Positions 7,609-15,863 of a stretch of 64,000 nt of DNA are shown here, piece after piece; position 1 is the first letter of the stretch; each line of letters opens with the position of its first letter. Source of the DNA: Arcobacter sp. EP1 (lineage in GTDB: Bacteria; Campylobacterota; Campylobacteria; Campylobacterales; Arcobacteraceae). Below the pieces are notes generated by a model. That model searched no databases. It had not been told where the DNA came from and saw nothing but the letters and a program-made list of their open reading frames with translations. Both the position numbers and the translations under genes were made by a program. The DNA lies in assembly GCA_001655195.1 (NCBI GenBank), contig LPNY01000042.1:241909-305908 (forward strand), written 5' to 3'.

Positions 7609-8562
7609 TTAAAAACTATGCAAATAAGAGAGTAGGAACATATCAATGCCATCATTAGGTTTTTTGATTGAGGCGTTTGAATAGTGATAATATCCCAAAT
7701 CAAAAGAGTGCTCTTTTGTTTTGACCCCTAAGCCAAATCTATCTTCAAATTGAAAAGAGGTCGAAAATTTCTTTTTCTTTGTTGAGGTTTTAGAAAAAAA
7801 TGATGTTCCAATCCCTCCATAGACAAAGGGTGTGACCTTTGTATTGGTTTTAAAGTAGTAGGCAAAAACTGGAGAAATATTAAGGGAATACAAGGATGAA
7901 TCAACATCAAATTTATTGACTGATACGTCGTAAAATCCACTAACATATCCTGTATTACTCTCAAAATATCTTTTTTCAAATTTTCGCTGAATACCCAAAC
8001 GGTATGTTGCGTTGTTTTGTTTGTCTTGACCATACCCAAAAGAGAAAGAGTGAATAATTTTTGGTGCTTTTTTTGTAGTAACTTGTTGTTGGGTTGTTTT
8101 AGATTTTGTTTTGGGAATAACAACCTCTTTAACTACGGGTTGTTTTATTTTTTCTATTTTAGGTTCTATTATTTGTTCTTTTATTGATACAAGTATATTA
8201 CTACTGTAAATAATATCAGAATGTTTTTGTGTTAAATCAATACGGGCTTCATAAGCAAAGGGGTGAAACTTTTTGAGTCTTTGAGGCAGGCTTGATAGTT
8301 CACTCTTTAGGGTTTCTTTTTGATTAAAGCTTTTATAGGTAACAACATAAAATCCACGATGTGATTTTAAAATATAAAGGGGCTCTTTTACCTCTTTTAA
8401 ATGGGTATCAATAAACGCATGGGCATTTTCTTCATTGGAAAGGGTAGAGAGAACAATTGTTTTACTATTGGGTATTGCTGAAAAAAGATGTAGGCTTAAT
8501 GCCAAAATAAAAATAAATGGTTTTAACAATATGTATCTCTTTATAAATAGTTTAATAATCAT
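7609..8562 (-). CDS. Outer-membrane protein: SPOR-like N-terminus plus PagL-like lipid A deacylase barrel
   Basis: A 317-residue exported protein. A hydrophobic N-terminus (about 12-29) acts as signal peptide. Residues about 33-105 look like a SPOR-type repeat (TIVLSTLSNEENAHAF, then LYILKSHRGFYVVTYKSF). A Lys/Pro/Thr-rich linker (about 130-165) leads to a C-terminal half of amphipathic strands ending in Phe. The last strands contain HYSNASIKKPNDGID: His293, Ser295 and Asp307 have the same spacing as the catalytic His-Ser-Glu triad of PagL, which removes the 3-O-linked acyl chain of lipid A. The Glu is replaced by Asp. PagL itself is only about 150-170 residues, so the N-terminal half is an addition. 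Deacylase activity is plausible but not certain. Confidence 0.65.
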   Translation of the reverse strand: MIIKLFIKRYILLKPFIFILALSLHLFSAIPNSKTIVLSTLSNEENAHAFIDTHLKEVKEPLYILKSHRGFYVVTYKSFNQKETLKSELSSLPQRLKKFHPFAYEARIDLTQKHSDIIYSSNILVSIKEQIIEPKIEKIKQPVVKEVVIPKTKSKTTQQQVTTKKAPKIIHSFSFGYGQDKQNNATYRLGIQRKFEKRYFESNTGYVSGFYDVSVNKFDVDSSLYSLNISPVFAYYFKTNTKVTPFVYGGIGTSFFSKTSTKKKKFSTSFQFEDRFGLGVKTKEHSFDLGYYHYSNASIKKPNDGIDMFLLSYLHSF

Positions 8563-8731
8563 AACAAAGCTACATAGAACGAAGAATTAATATATCTGAT
8601 ATTAAAAGATAATTTTTTCAAAAAAAGGGTAAAAAATAGGCTTTTAAACTATTTTTAAATATTGTCAAAAAATTCTTCAATAAATAGTAAACTCTAAAGA
8701 AGATAAAGTATAATGCACTGCAAGGAATTTT

Positions 8732-9391
8732 ATGGATAAAACATATGTGTGGACATTCCCTAATCGCGTGTTTCACCTCTTATTAATAGTGTTAACTCTC
8801 TTTATGTTTTTTAGTGATGATGATAATATGCTTATTTACCATGTGATGGCAGGGTACTGTTTGGCATTAGTGCTTCTGTTTCGTATCGTATGGGGTTTCT
8901 TAGGTCCAAAATACTCAAAATTTAAAGATTTTCCACTGGAAAAAAATCAAGTTAAAATATTTATCGAAAAATTCTTTACTTCACCTTTTGCTTATGTGGG
9001 ACACAATCCAATCGCTTCGTATTTTATGATTGCGATGATATTTATCTCTGTTTGTTTAATCATCTCAGGTATTGCAACTTATGGTGCAGAAGAACACAAA
9101 GGACTATTTGCAAGTTTGAGTTGGGGAGGTTTTGAAGATATTCATGAAACTTTTTCTAATCTACTTATTCTATTAGTTCTGGGGCATCTTTTAGGAATTA
9201 TTATTGACAAAGTGATGCACAAAGAGCATGAAACCTTAAAATCAATCTTTACAGGTTATAAAGTAACTTACAGCGATGAAAGCGTTAAGTTAGCATGGTG
9301 GCAGAAACTTATTGCTATCGTATTTTTAGTGTTTTTTCTTTTTTTACTCTACTACTTTACAATTAATCCTCAAAATTTTCTAACAGCATAA
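8732..9391 (+). CDS. Cytochrome b561-family diheme membrane protein
   Basis: A 219-residue integral-membrane protein with four main hydrophobic helices and a C-terminal anchor, matching the Ni-hydrogenase b-type cytochrome/cytochrome b561 family. Candidate haem-axial histidines are in NRVFHLLLI (His15), YHVMAGYC (His37), FEDIHETFSNLL and LVLGHLLG. These proteins pass electrons between the quinone pool and periplasmic cytochromes. The partner is not encoded next to it; the nearest redox gene is the cytochrome c peroxidase at 10342. A TATAAT box near 8708 and AAGGA before the ATG give a normal short leader. Confidence 0.85.
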   Translation: MDKTYVWTFPNRVFHLLLIVLTLFMFFSDDDNMLIYHVMAGYCLALVLLFRIVWGFLGPKYSKFKDFPLEKNQVKIFIEKFFTSPFAYVGHNPIASYFMIAMIFISVCLIISGIATYGAEEHKGLFASLSWGGFEDIHETFSNLLILLVLGHLLGIIIDKVMHKEHETLKSIFTGYKVTYSDESVKLAWWQKLIAIVFLVFFLFLLYYFTINPQNFLTA

Positions 9392-9465
9392 AATAGCAAT
9401 TTTGGAGAAGTTTTACATTTTCTAAATAGATATACTTGCAGAATATATTTTAAGGAACATGGTTA

Positions 9466-10299
9466 ATGAAACAGATAAATGAAAAAGTAATTAAAACAAT
9501 TTTAGAAAGAATTGAGTCTAATTTAGAGTATGTTAATATCACTGAACTTATTGAGTTGAGCGGTTTTTCCTATTTTCATTTTCACAGAATCTTTCATGCT
9601 TATGTTGGAGAAACACTCAAACAGTACTTAAAAAGAATACGTTTAGAAAAATCTGCTTACGAGTTACAGTACAAAAAAGTACCTATTACTCAAGTAGCCC
9701 TCAATGCTGGATTTAGTACACCTTCTTCATTTAATAAAGCCTTTAAAGAGTTCTTTAATACTACTCCTTCAAAATATAAAAAAATGACTATACGAAAAGA
9801 GGAGTTTACAATGATTAAACCAATTAAAACGGTTGATTTGGAGTCTATTGAGGTTTATAGTGTACGACATGTTGGTGCTTATACTGAAATAGGTAAAGCT
9901 TTTGAAAAACTAATGAAATGGGCATATACCAATAAAATTAAAAACAAAAAAAATCTTATGGGCAAAGGGCACTACTCTTATGGGATTAGTTATGATGACC
10001 CCAATGTTACTGAATTTTCAAAATTAAGAAGCGATGCGTGTATTGATGCCAGTGATGAGGTGACACAAGAAGAGGGCATAAACAAACAAACGATTTCAGG
10101 TGGCAGATATGCTGTTTTTTTACATAAAGGGGCGTATACTAATCTCAAAGAGACGTATAACGATATCTTTAGTTCATATGTGAGACAAAATGATGTTCAG
10201 CTTAGAAATGTTCCTGTTTTTGAACGATATTTAAATCGAGATCCTCGAAGAACAAAAGAGGAAAATTTAAAAACAGAGATTTATATTCCTATTGTTTGA
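9466..10299 (+). CDS. AraC-family regulator with GyrI-like effector domain
   Basis: A 277-residue transcription factor. The AraC double helix-turn-helix is N-terminal (about 8-105; NITELIELSGFSYFHFHRIFH and ITQVALNAGFSTPSSFNKAF). It is followed by a GyrI-like/SOUL-type ligand-binding domain (about 118-277; VDLESIEVYSVRHVGAYTEIGKAFEKLM and GGRYAVFLHKGAYTNLKETYND). This arrangement matches the Rob/SoxS-like MDR regulators that bind hydrophobic drugs through the C-terminal domain. The target is unknown and no efflux operon is adjacent. A TAAGGA ribosome-binding site precedes the ATG and a strong hairpin follows. Confidence 0.88.
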   Translation: MKQINEKVIKTILERIESNLEYVNITELIELSGFSYFHFHRIFHAYVGETLKQYLKRIRLEKSAYELQYKKVPITQVALNAGFSTPSSFNKAFKEFFNTTPSKYKKMTIRKEEFTMIKPIKTVDLESIEVYSVRHVGAYTEIGKAFEKLMKWAYTNKIKNKKNLMGKGHYSYGISYDDPNVTEFSKLRSDACIDASDEVTQEEGINKQTISGGRYAVFLHKGAYTNLKETYNDIFSSYVRQNDVQLRNVPVFERYLNRDPRRTKEENLKTEIYIPIV

Positions 10300-10320
10300 T
10301 TATTCTTTTTGTTTTACGAT

Positions 10321-10340
10321 AAAGAGCCCGAAGGCTCTTT
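10321..10340. terminator. Bidirectional terminator between araC-type gene and cytochrome c peroxidase gene
   Basis: A perfect 8-bp stem AAAGAGCC/GGCTCTTT with a CGAA tetraloop lies between two convergent genes and ends one base before the peroxidase stop codon. A and T tracts on the two sides allow use from either strand. Confidence 0.88.
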
Positions 10341-10341
10341 A

Positions 10342-11373
10342 TTAGTTCATATCGGGTCTTGGTGTTTTATTTGTAATTACTGGAAGTTGTGGATATGATA
10401 TTTTTGGTTTATCTCCTGTGAGCGACTTCAAGAATGTCGTGATTTGTTGTGCTTCTTTGTCATTTATCTTAACACCTAGTTGAACAGAACCCATCTCTTT
10501 AACTGCTGTTGTTAATGACCATACGTTTCCATTGTGAAAGTAGGGAGCTGTCTCTTCAATATTTCTCAGTGTTGGCGTTTTTACCATACCACTAGCATTT
10601 CCTTTGAAATCACCCTTAGCATAAGCATATTTTGCATGTATTTCAAACGGTTGCATCGTCCCACCAAGTCCTACTCCTGTATGACAGGCAACACACCCTT
10701 TATCAATAAATGTTTGAAGACCTTTTTTTTCATTTTTTGTTAATGCTTTTGGATTGTTAGTTAAAAAGTCATCAAATCGTGAAGGGGTAACGAGTGTTCT
10801 TTCAAATACTGCAATCGTATCTGCAATAAGTTTAAAGGTAATCTTGACGTCTTGTCCATAGGTTTCTTTAAACTCTTTGATATAACCTGGCATAGAAGTC
10901 ACTCTTTTTTCTACTAATTCTTTTGGTGCTGCCATTTCTGGGCCTGCTTGAATAGGTCCTTGTGCTTGTGCTTCTAAGTGGGGATCTCTTCCATCCCAAA
11001 ACTGTACATCATTGAGTACTGAATTGTACACTGTTGGCGAGTTTAGGTGATGTGGGTTTGGTGTCCACTTATGCCCAATAGCTGCACCTACGCCATCAAC
11101 ACCACCCATCGCGAGATTGTGACAGGTATTACATGAGATTAAGCCACTTTTTGATAATCTTGGCTCGAAGTAAAGCTTTTTGCCGAGTTCTACTTTACTA
11201 GAAGTGATTGGATTTTTAGGATCATCAACAAGTTTTAAAATCTCCAATTCACTTTTGGGTATGGGTTTTAACCCCGCCTCTTGCGCTTTCTTTACTAATG
11301 CCATATCACTTATCCCAAATGCTGACATACAGGTTAGTAGTGTACTACATACAACAATTTTCATCGTTCTCAT
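10342..11373 (-). CDS. Periplasmic di-haem cytochrome c peroxidase
   Basis: A 343-residue enzyme reducing H2O2 to water with electrons from c-type cytochromes. Residues 1-20 form a Sec signal peptide. Two haem-binding motifs are present: CNTCH at 81-85 (low-potential peroxidatic haem) and CVACH at 227-231 (electron-transferring haem). The segments FWDGRD (125-130), GPIQAGPEMA (139-148) and TPTLRNIEETAPYFHNG (266-282) are characteristic of the bacterial CCP/MauG family. The protein fits a microaerophile that must deal with periplasmic peroxide. The gene appears monocistronic, with a terminator at the stop codon and an inverted repeat at its predicted promoter. Confidence 0.95.
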   Translation of the reverse strand: MRTMKIVVCSTLLTCMSAFGISDMALVKKAQEAGLKPIPKSELEILKLVDDPKNPITSSKVELGKKLYFEPRLSKSGLISCNTCHNLAMGGVDGVGAAIGHKWTPNPHHLNSPTVYNSVLNDVQFWDGRDPHLEAQAQGPIQAGPEMAAPKELVEKRVTSMPGYIKEFKETYGQDVKITFKLIADTIAVFERTLVTPSRFDDFLTNNPKALTKNEKKGLQTFIDKGCVACHTGVGLGGTMQPFEIHAKYAYAKGDFKGNASGMVKTPTLRNIEETAPYFHNGNVWSLTTAVKEMGSVQLGVKINDKEAQQITTFLKSLTGDKPKISYPQLPVITNKTPRPDMN

Positions 11374-11394
11374 ACGAACTCCTTTGGTTAAATT

Positions 11395-11424
11395 TTCAAG
11401 AAAATCTTGAACACGATAATTATA
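11395..11424 (-). promoter_or_regulatory. Promoter and perfect inverted repeat upstream of cytochrome c peroxidase
   Basis: On the minus strand a TATAAT -10 box is at 11424-11419. Just downstream, across the expected start point, is a perfect 7-bp inverted repeat TTCAAGA-AAA-TCTTGAA at 11395-11411, 22 bases upstream of the ATG. Its position suits a repressor operator. It does not match the FNR half-site TTGAT well, and the regulator is unknown. Confidence 0.5.
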
Positions 11425-11699
11425 CTCTCAATAAAATATAATTATTATTAAATGATAAAAATTATCCATTAATAATTAAAGTTAAGTAAAGTAATCTCAG
11501 AAGAGTTAGAACTGATATAGTCAGTTTCTATTTAAGCATAAGCTTTAGTTAAGTTTAATGACTAAATAGTGACCATTTTAAGACTACAATCTTTACTAAA
11601 TTACTATGACAAAAGAAAGTTTTAAGCTGTAAAGTTAAAAGTGGAAAAAGTTATAAATTTATTTTAAGAATTAATATCAGTATTAAAGTACTTGAATTG
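11425..11699. other. A/T-rich noncoding stretch between ccp promoter and repeat copy A
   Basis: No gene, tRNA or clear hairpin is seen here. The sequence is very A/T rich with scattered stop codons in all frames. It separates the divergently oriented peroxidase promoter region from the repeat and the 3' end of the pyruvate oxidoreductase gene. Confidence 0.5.
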
Positions 11700-11880
11700 T
11701 TGGGTTTTGTATCGAAAAGAGGAATACCTCTTTACGCTATGTAACTTTTGCCTTACAGACGTCAGTAACTTATTGGGGGCTAAGCCATGCGGTAACGTAG
11801 CGAGCAAATTCTTTGACAAAAGTAAGAAATAACCACTGAAAGTAGCACAAGAGCGATTCAAGACGAAGTCTTGCGTGTGT
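11700..11880. repeat. Dispersed modular hairpin repeat, copy A (short form)
   Basis: This stretch shares its first block (TATCG, then AAAGAGG-loop-CCTCTTT at 11716-11733, then TAACTTTT) with copies at 36006-36494 and 62921-63510. Its later block has GACGTCAGTAACT at 11758-11770, then CATGCGG, ACGTAGCGAGCAAATTCTT and AAAAGTAA, and this block is shared with copy C. The middle of the long form is missing, so copy A looks like an internal-deletion derivative. It ends with a hairpin CAAGAC-GAA-GTCTTG (11859-11873) followed by CGTGTGT. The ORF that could be drawn through it is not convincing. Confidence 0.75.
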
Positions 11881-11898
11881 AGTTTGTTTTTTGGGTAC

Positions 11899-11934
11899 AA
11901 AAAAAGGGGATAGACTTTTGTCTAACCCCTTTTT
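11899..11934 (-). terminator. Rho-independent terminator of the pyruvate oxidoreductase gene
   Basis: A strong hairpin pairs AAAAAGGGG with CCCCTTTTT and TAGAC with GTCTA around a TTTT loop, with one mismatch between the two helices. It lies 21 bases past the stop codon of the minus-strand gene and has T-rich tails. Confidence 0.88.
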
Positions 11935-11954
11935 AGTTTCGAAGGAAACGCTTA

Positions 11955-14900
11955 TTAAGCGTTTGGTCCTTCTAACTCATCAGAATAGTCAGCAGCTGCC
12001 ATTCTAACTAGTTGTCTATATCTGTATTGTGCATCAGATTTATTTTGTGCAAATAATCTATCTGCTTCTTCTGGATTTGCTTTTTTAAGGTTGATATATC
12101 TGTTTTCTTGCATTAAGAACTCTTCATATCTTGTCCAATCTGGTTTCTTACCAGAAATTTTAATTGGATTTTTACCTGCTTCAGCAAGTCTAGGATCAAA
12201 TGTATAAATTGGCCAGTAACCACAATCAGTAGCTAATTGTCCTTGGTCAACTGATTTCATTAATCCACCTTTGATACCGTGTGCAATACAAGGAGAGTAA
12301 CCAATAACTAATGATGGACCAGGGTATGCTTCTGCATCTTTAATCGCTTTCATTGTCTGTTTTTGAGATGCTCTTGAGTTGATTTGAGCAACATAGATGT
12401 TACCGTAAGTCATAGTGATATAACCTAAATCTTTCTTAGCACTTTGTTTACCATCATTTGTAAATTCTGCAATAGAACCAGCTCGTGCTGCTTTAGATGA
12501 TTGTCCACCAGTGTTTGAGTAAACTTCTGTATCCATTACAAGAACGTTTACATTTTCACCTGTTGAAAGAACGTGGTCAAGTCCACCGTAACCGATGTCG
12601 TATGCCCAACCGTCACCACCGAAGATCCATTGAGATTTTCTAACGATGTATTTTTTAAGAGAAATTAAGTCTTTAACACCTGGCTCATCAGCATATTTTT
12701 CTAATACAGGAACTAATCTATCTCTAATATCTTGAGTTTTAGTACCTTCATTTCTATGCTCAATCCACTCTTTGAATAGTGTTACTAATGGGTTAGAAAC
12801 TTTATCCATGTTGTTTGTCATGATAGTTTGAATTCTATTTCTGATTGTTTCATTTGCTGCATGCATACCGAAACCAAACTCAGCAGTATCTTCAAATAGT
12901 GAGTTAGCCCATGCTGGACCTTCACCCTTATCATTTTTAGTATATGGAGTAGATGGTGCAGAAGCTGCGTAGATTGAAGAACAACCAGTAGCATTTGCAA
13001 TCATAGCTCTATCACCAAATAATTGAGTAATTAGTGTGATATATGGAGTTTCTCCACAACCTGGACAAGCAGAGTGGAATTCGAATAATGGTTTAGCAAA
13101 CTGAGAACCTTTTAATGTGTCTTTAGAAACAACATAATCTTTGTACTCAACTTCGTTGAATAAGTAGTCAGCGTTTTCTTGCTCACCTTTTGCAATCTCT
13201 TGTTCTGTTGGAACCATTACAAGTGATTTTTCTTCTGTAGGACAGATATCAACACAAACATTACAACCAGTACAGTCTAGAACTGAAACTTGGATTTTAT
13301 ATTTGTAGTTACCTTTAATTCCTTTACCAGTACCATCAATTGCTTTATCTTTAACACCTTGAGGTGCATTTGCAATATCTTCATCATTTAATAAGAATGG
13401 TCTAATAACTGCGTGTGGACATTCAAATGCACACTGGTTACATTGGATACAGTTATCTTCAATCCACATAGGTGTAATATCTGAAATACCACGTTTTTCA
13501 TATTTAGTTGATCCACCTTCAAGTGTACCGTCTTCTCGCTCTTCAAAAATAGAAACAGGAAGTTCGTTACCTTTAGCTGCATTTACAACTTTTGCAAAGT
13601 TTTCAACATAATCAGTACCTTGGTATTCAGAGTTAACAACTAATCCACCAACTTCTAAGTTAGACCATGCTGGATCTACTGCAACTTCTTCAAGTCCATC
13701 AGCACCATGCTCAATTGCTTCGAAGTTCATTTGTACAATCATATCACCCTTAGATGCATAAGATTTTTCAGCAAACTCTTTCATGTAACTTTTAGCTTCT
13801 TCAAATTCAATAACATTTGCAAGTTTAAAGAATGCAGATTGCATAATTGTATTTGTTCTAGTACCTAAACCTAAGTCTCTTGCAATTTTAGTTGCATTTA
13901 ATACATAGAATTTAGCTTTTTTATCAGCTAATAATTTTTTAACTCTATCAGGAATTAATTCAGCAACTTCTTTAGCTGTATGAATTGAGTTCATTAAGAA
14001 GGTACCACCGTCTCTTAATCCATCAATTACTTCGTACTGCTCTAAGTAAACTTCTTTTGAACATGCTACAAACCCTGGGTTTGTTACAAGGTAAGTTGAT
14101 CGAATTGGCTCTGGTGAGAATCTTAAGTGTGATCGTGTAAATCCACCTGATTTTTTTGAATCATATGCAAAGTATGCTTGTGCATATAAGTCAGTTTTTT
14201 CTCCAATAATCTTAACAGAGTTTTTATTTGCTCCAACAGTACCATCAGCACCAAGACCATAGAATAAACACTCTCTAACTTCATCAGAAGTAACAGATAC
14301 GTTTTCACCAACTTCGATTGAAAGGTTTGTAACGTCATCATTAATACCAACAGTAAATCTGTTTTTAGGATTTGCAGATGCTAAGTTATCGTATACAGCA
14401 ATAATATCATTTGGCTTAAAGTCTTTAGAAGATAAACCATATCGTCCACCAATAACTAGTGGTTGTTTTTCTTGATCATAGAATACGTTTCTTACGTCTA
14501 AGTACATTGGTTCACCTAAAGCCCCTGGCTCTTTAGTTCTATCAAGTACACAAATTCTTTCAACTGTTTCTGGTAATACGTCCATGAAGTATTTAGTAGA
14601 GAATGGTCGGTATAAGTGACAAACTAATAAACCAATTTTTCTACCTTCTGTTTTTTGTAAGAAGTCAATAGTCTCTTTAATAGCTTCATTTGCAGAACCC
14701 ATACATACGATGATATCTGTTGCATCATCTGAACCATAATAAGTAAATGGAGCATAGTTTCTACCAGTAATTTTTGAGATTTCTTGCATATAGTCATTTA
14801 CGATATCTGGCATTGCATCGTAGAACTTATTACAGGCTTCTCTCCCTTGGAAGTAGATATCATCATTTTGTGCAGAACCTCTAGTAACTGGTGATTCTGG

Positions 14901-15527
14901 GTTAAGTGAAGTATCTCTAAACTTTTGAATTGCATCATAGTCAACTAATCTATCAAACTCTTCATATGGCATTAACTCTACTTTGTTAATTTCATGCGAA
15001 GTTCTGAATCCATCAAAGAAGTGCATAAATGGAACTCTACCTTTAATAGCAGCTAAGTGAGCAACCCCACCTAAATCCATAACTTCTTGAACTGAACCAG
15101 TTGCAAGCATACAGTAACCTGTAGCACGCGCAGACATAACATCTTGGTGGTCACCAAAAATTGATAATGCGTGAGCAGCTAATGCACGTGCAGATACGTG
15201 AATAACACTTGGTAGTAATTGACCTGCCATTTTATACATATTAGGTATTTTTAATAATAAACCTTGAGATGCAGTATAAGTAGTCGTTAACGCACCCGCT
15301 TGTAACGAACCGTGAACTGTACCCGCAGCCCCTGCTTCTGATTGCATTTCAATAACTTTTGGAGTTGTTCCAAATAAGTTTAATTTACCTTGAGCAGCCC
15401 ACTTTTCAGTGTTATCACCCATTTGAGATGATGGTGTAATTGGATAAACTCCAGCAACTTCAGTAAATGCATAAGATACATATGCAGCAGCTTCGTTCCC
15501 ATCCATTGTGCTTAATATTTTTGACAT
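11955..15527 (-). CDS. nifJ: Pyruvate:ferredoxin (flavodoxin) oxidoreductase, single-chain
   Basis: At 1190 residues this is the full-length homodimeric type. It oxidatively decarboxylates pyruvate with CoA to acetyl-CoA and CO2 and passes electrons to ferredoxin or flavodoxin. Order of domains: the pyrimidine-binding/gamma-like N-terminus (YAFTEVAGVYPITPSS), the CoA-binding region, and a two [4Fe-4S] ferredoxin domain with CIQCNQCAFECPH and CTGCNVCVDICP (about 690-760). The TPP-binding C-terminal domain follows, with CPGCGETPY, a further cysteine in ATGCSSIYAAS, and GDGWAYDIGYGGLDHVL. The conserved Cys near CIAHGIKGG supports the third cluster. It stands alone with a terminator behind it and a long regulated leader in front. 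Confidence 0.97.
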   Translation of the reverse strand: MSKILSTMDGNEAAAYVSYAFTEVAGVYPITPSSQMGDNTEKWAAQGKLNLFGTTPKVIEMQSEAGAAGTVHGSLQAGALTTTYTASQGLLLKIPNMYKMAGQLLPSVIHVSARALAAHALSIFGDHQDVMSARATGYCMLATGSVQEVMDLGGVAHLAAIKGRVPFMHFFDGFRTSHEINKVELMPYEEFDRLVDYDAIQKFRDTSLNPESPVTRGSAQNDDIYFQGREACNKFYDAMPDIVNDYMQEISKITGRNYAPFTYYGSDDATDIIVCMGSANEAIKETIDFLQKTEGRKIGLLVCHLYRPFSTKYFMDVLPETVERICVLDRTKEPGALGEPMYLDVRNVFYDQEKQPLVIGGRYGLSSKDFKPNDIIAVYDNLASANPKNRFTVGINDDVTNLSIEVGENVSVTSDEVRECLFYGLGADGTVGANKNSVKIIGEKTDLYAQAYFAYDSKKSGGFTRSHLRFSPEPIRSTYLVTNPGFVACSKEVYLEQYEVIDGLRDGGTFLMNSIHTAKEVAELIPDRVKKLLADKKAKFYVLNATKIARDLGLGTRTNTIMQSAFFKLANVIEFEEAKSYMKEFAEKSYASKGDMIVQMNFEAIEHGADGLEEVAVDPAWSNLEVGGLVVNSEYQGTDYVENFAKVVNAAKGNELPVSIFEEREDGTLEGGSTKYEKRGISDITPMWIEDNCIQCNQCAFECPHAVIRPFLLNDEDIANAPQGVKDKAIDGTGKGIKGNYKYKIQVSVLDCTGCNVCVDICPTEEKSLVMVPTEQEIAKGEQENADYLFNEVEYKDYVVSKDTLKGSQFAKPLFEFHSACPGCGETPYITLITQLFGDRAMIANATGCSSIYAASAPSTPYTKNDKGEGPAWANSLFEDTAEFGFGMHAANETIRNRIQTIMTNNMDKVSNPLVTLFKEWIEHRNEGTKTQDIRDRLVPVLEKYADEPGVKDLISLKKYIVRKSQWIFGGDGWAYDIGYGGLDHVLSTGENVNVLVMDTEVYSNTGGQSSKAARAGSIAEFTNDGKQSAKKDLGYITMTYGNIYVAQINSRASQKQTMKAIKDAEAYPGPSLVIGYSPCIAHGIKGGLMKSVDQGQLATDCGYWPIYTFDPRLAEAGKNPIKISGKKPDWTRYEEFLMQENRYINLKKANPEEADRLFAQNKSDAQYRYRQLVRMAAADYSDELEGPNA

Positions 15528-15531
15528 AAAT

Positions 15532-15600
15532 AATCCTCTTATAGTTATATGTGTGGTTGATAATATTTAAAGCAAACTTATAGAAATATAAAAGAGGATT
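15532..15600 (-). promoter_or_regulatory. Leader helix able to mask the ribosome-binding site of the pyruvate oxidoreductase gene
   Basis: In the minus-strand leader, AAGAGGATT (15540-15532) contains the ribosome-binding site just before the ATG at 15527. A perfect 9-nt complement, AATCCTCTT, lies upstream at 15600-15592, with a 51-nt loop between them. Base-pairing would hide the ribosome-binding site. It could be a thermosensor, a protein-binding site or a ligand-responsive switch; the trigger is unknown. Confidence 0.45.
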
Positions 15601-15623
15601 AAATATAGAAATATTTAATAAAT

Positions 15624-15660
15624 TTCTTCAATTATATACAAAAATTAATGTAAATATAAG
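15624..15660 (-). promoter_or_regulatory. Predicted sigma70 promoter of the pyruvate oxidoreductase gene
   Basis: On the minus strand a TATAAT -10 box at 15636-15631 sits in the T-rich context TTTTTGTATATAATTG. The expected start near 15624 gives a leader of about 97 nt that includes both arms of the masking helix. Confidence 0.5.
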
Positions 15661-15668
15661 GGTTGTTG

Positions 15669-15753
15669 ACATATGTTCATAATATAATGTATAGTTATAA
15701 TACATTAATCAAATGAACATATGTAAAATGTATTAAAAGCGTACATAATGTAC
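15669..15753. promoter_or_regulatory. Nested palindromes upstream of the pyruvate oxidoreductase promoter
   Basis: Three inverted repeats lie in 85 bases. The outer one is a perfect 12-bp pair ACATATGTTCAT (15669-15680) and ATGAACATATGT (15713-15724). Inside it is the pair TAATGTAT (15685-15692) and ATACATTA (15700-15707). Outside it is the palindrome GTACAT-A-ATGTAC (15741-15753). They lie upstream of the predicted promoter, so activator or looping sites are more likely than simple repression. The regulator is unknown. Confidence 0.5.
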
Positions 15754-15805
15754 ACTTCTCATACAAACATAACTATGACATAATTAAAAATAAAAATAGG
15801 AATTT

Positions 15806-15835
15806 ATAGAGCCGATTGAGGCTCTATTTTTTCTT
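15806..15835. terminator. Hairpin terminator near the HAD phosphatase stop
   Basis: A perfect 8-bp stem ATAGAGCC/GGCTCTAT with a 6-nt loop lies about 35 bases past the stop of the minus-strand phosphatase gene. The clearest T run is on the plus-strand side, and the minus-strand exit is only moderately U-rich. Confidence 0.6.
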
Positions 15836-15863
15836 GAATAAGTTTGGTAAAAGTTTAGGGGAG

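Noticed and set aside
7728..8123. A 131-codon ORF on the minus strand inside the SPOR/PagL-like gene
   Set aside because: It is an out-of-frame shadow of the 317-residue protein, which has a signal peptide and recognisable barrel motifs.
11664..11900. A 78-codon minus-strand ORF through repeat copy A
   Set aside because: It runs through hairpins shared with noncoding copies B and C, has no ribosome-binding site of note and no family resemblance. In the other copies the same region is not open in a corresponding frame.
15666..15696. Plus-strand promoter TTGACA with TATAGT 18 bases later in the palindrome region
   Set aside because: There is no plus-strand gene downstream for several kilobases, and the match falls within the inverted repeats. 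A small antisense RNA cannot be excluded, but nothing supports it.
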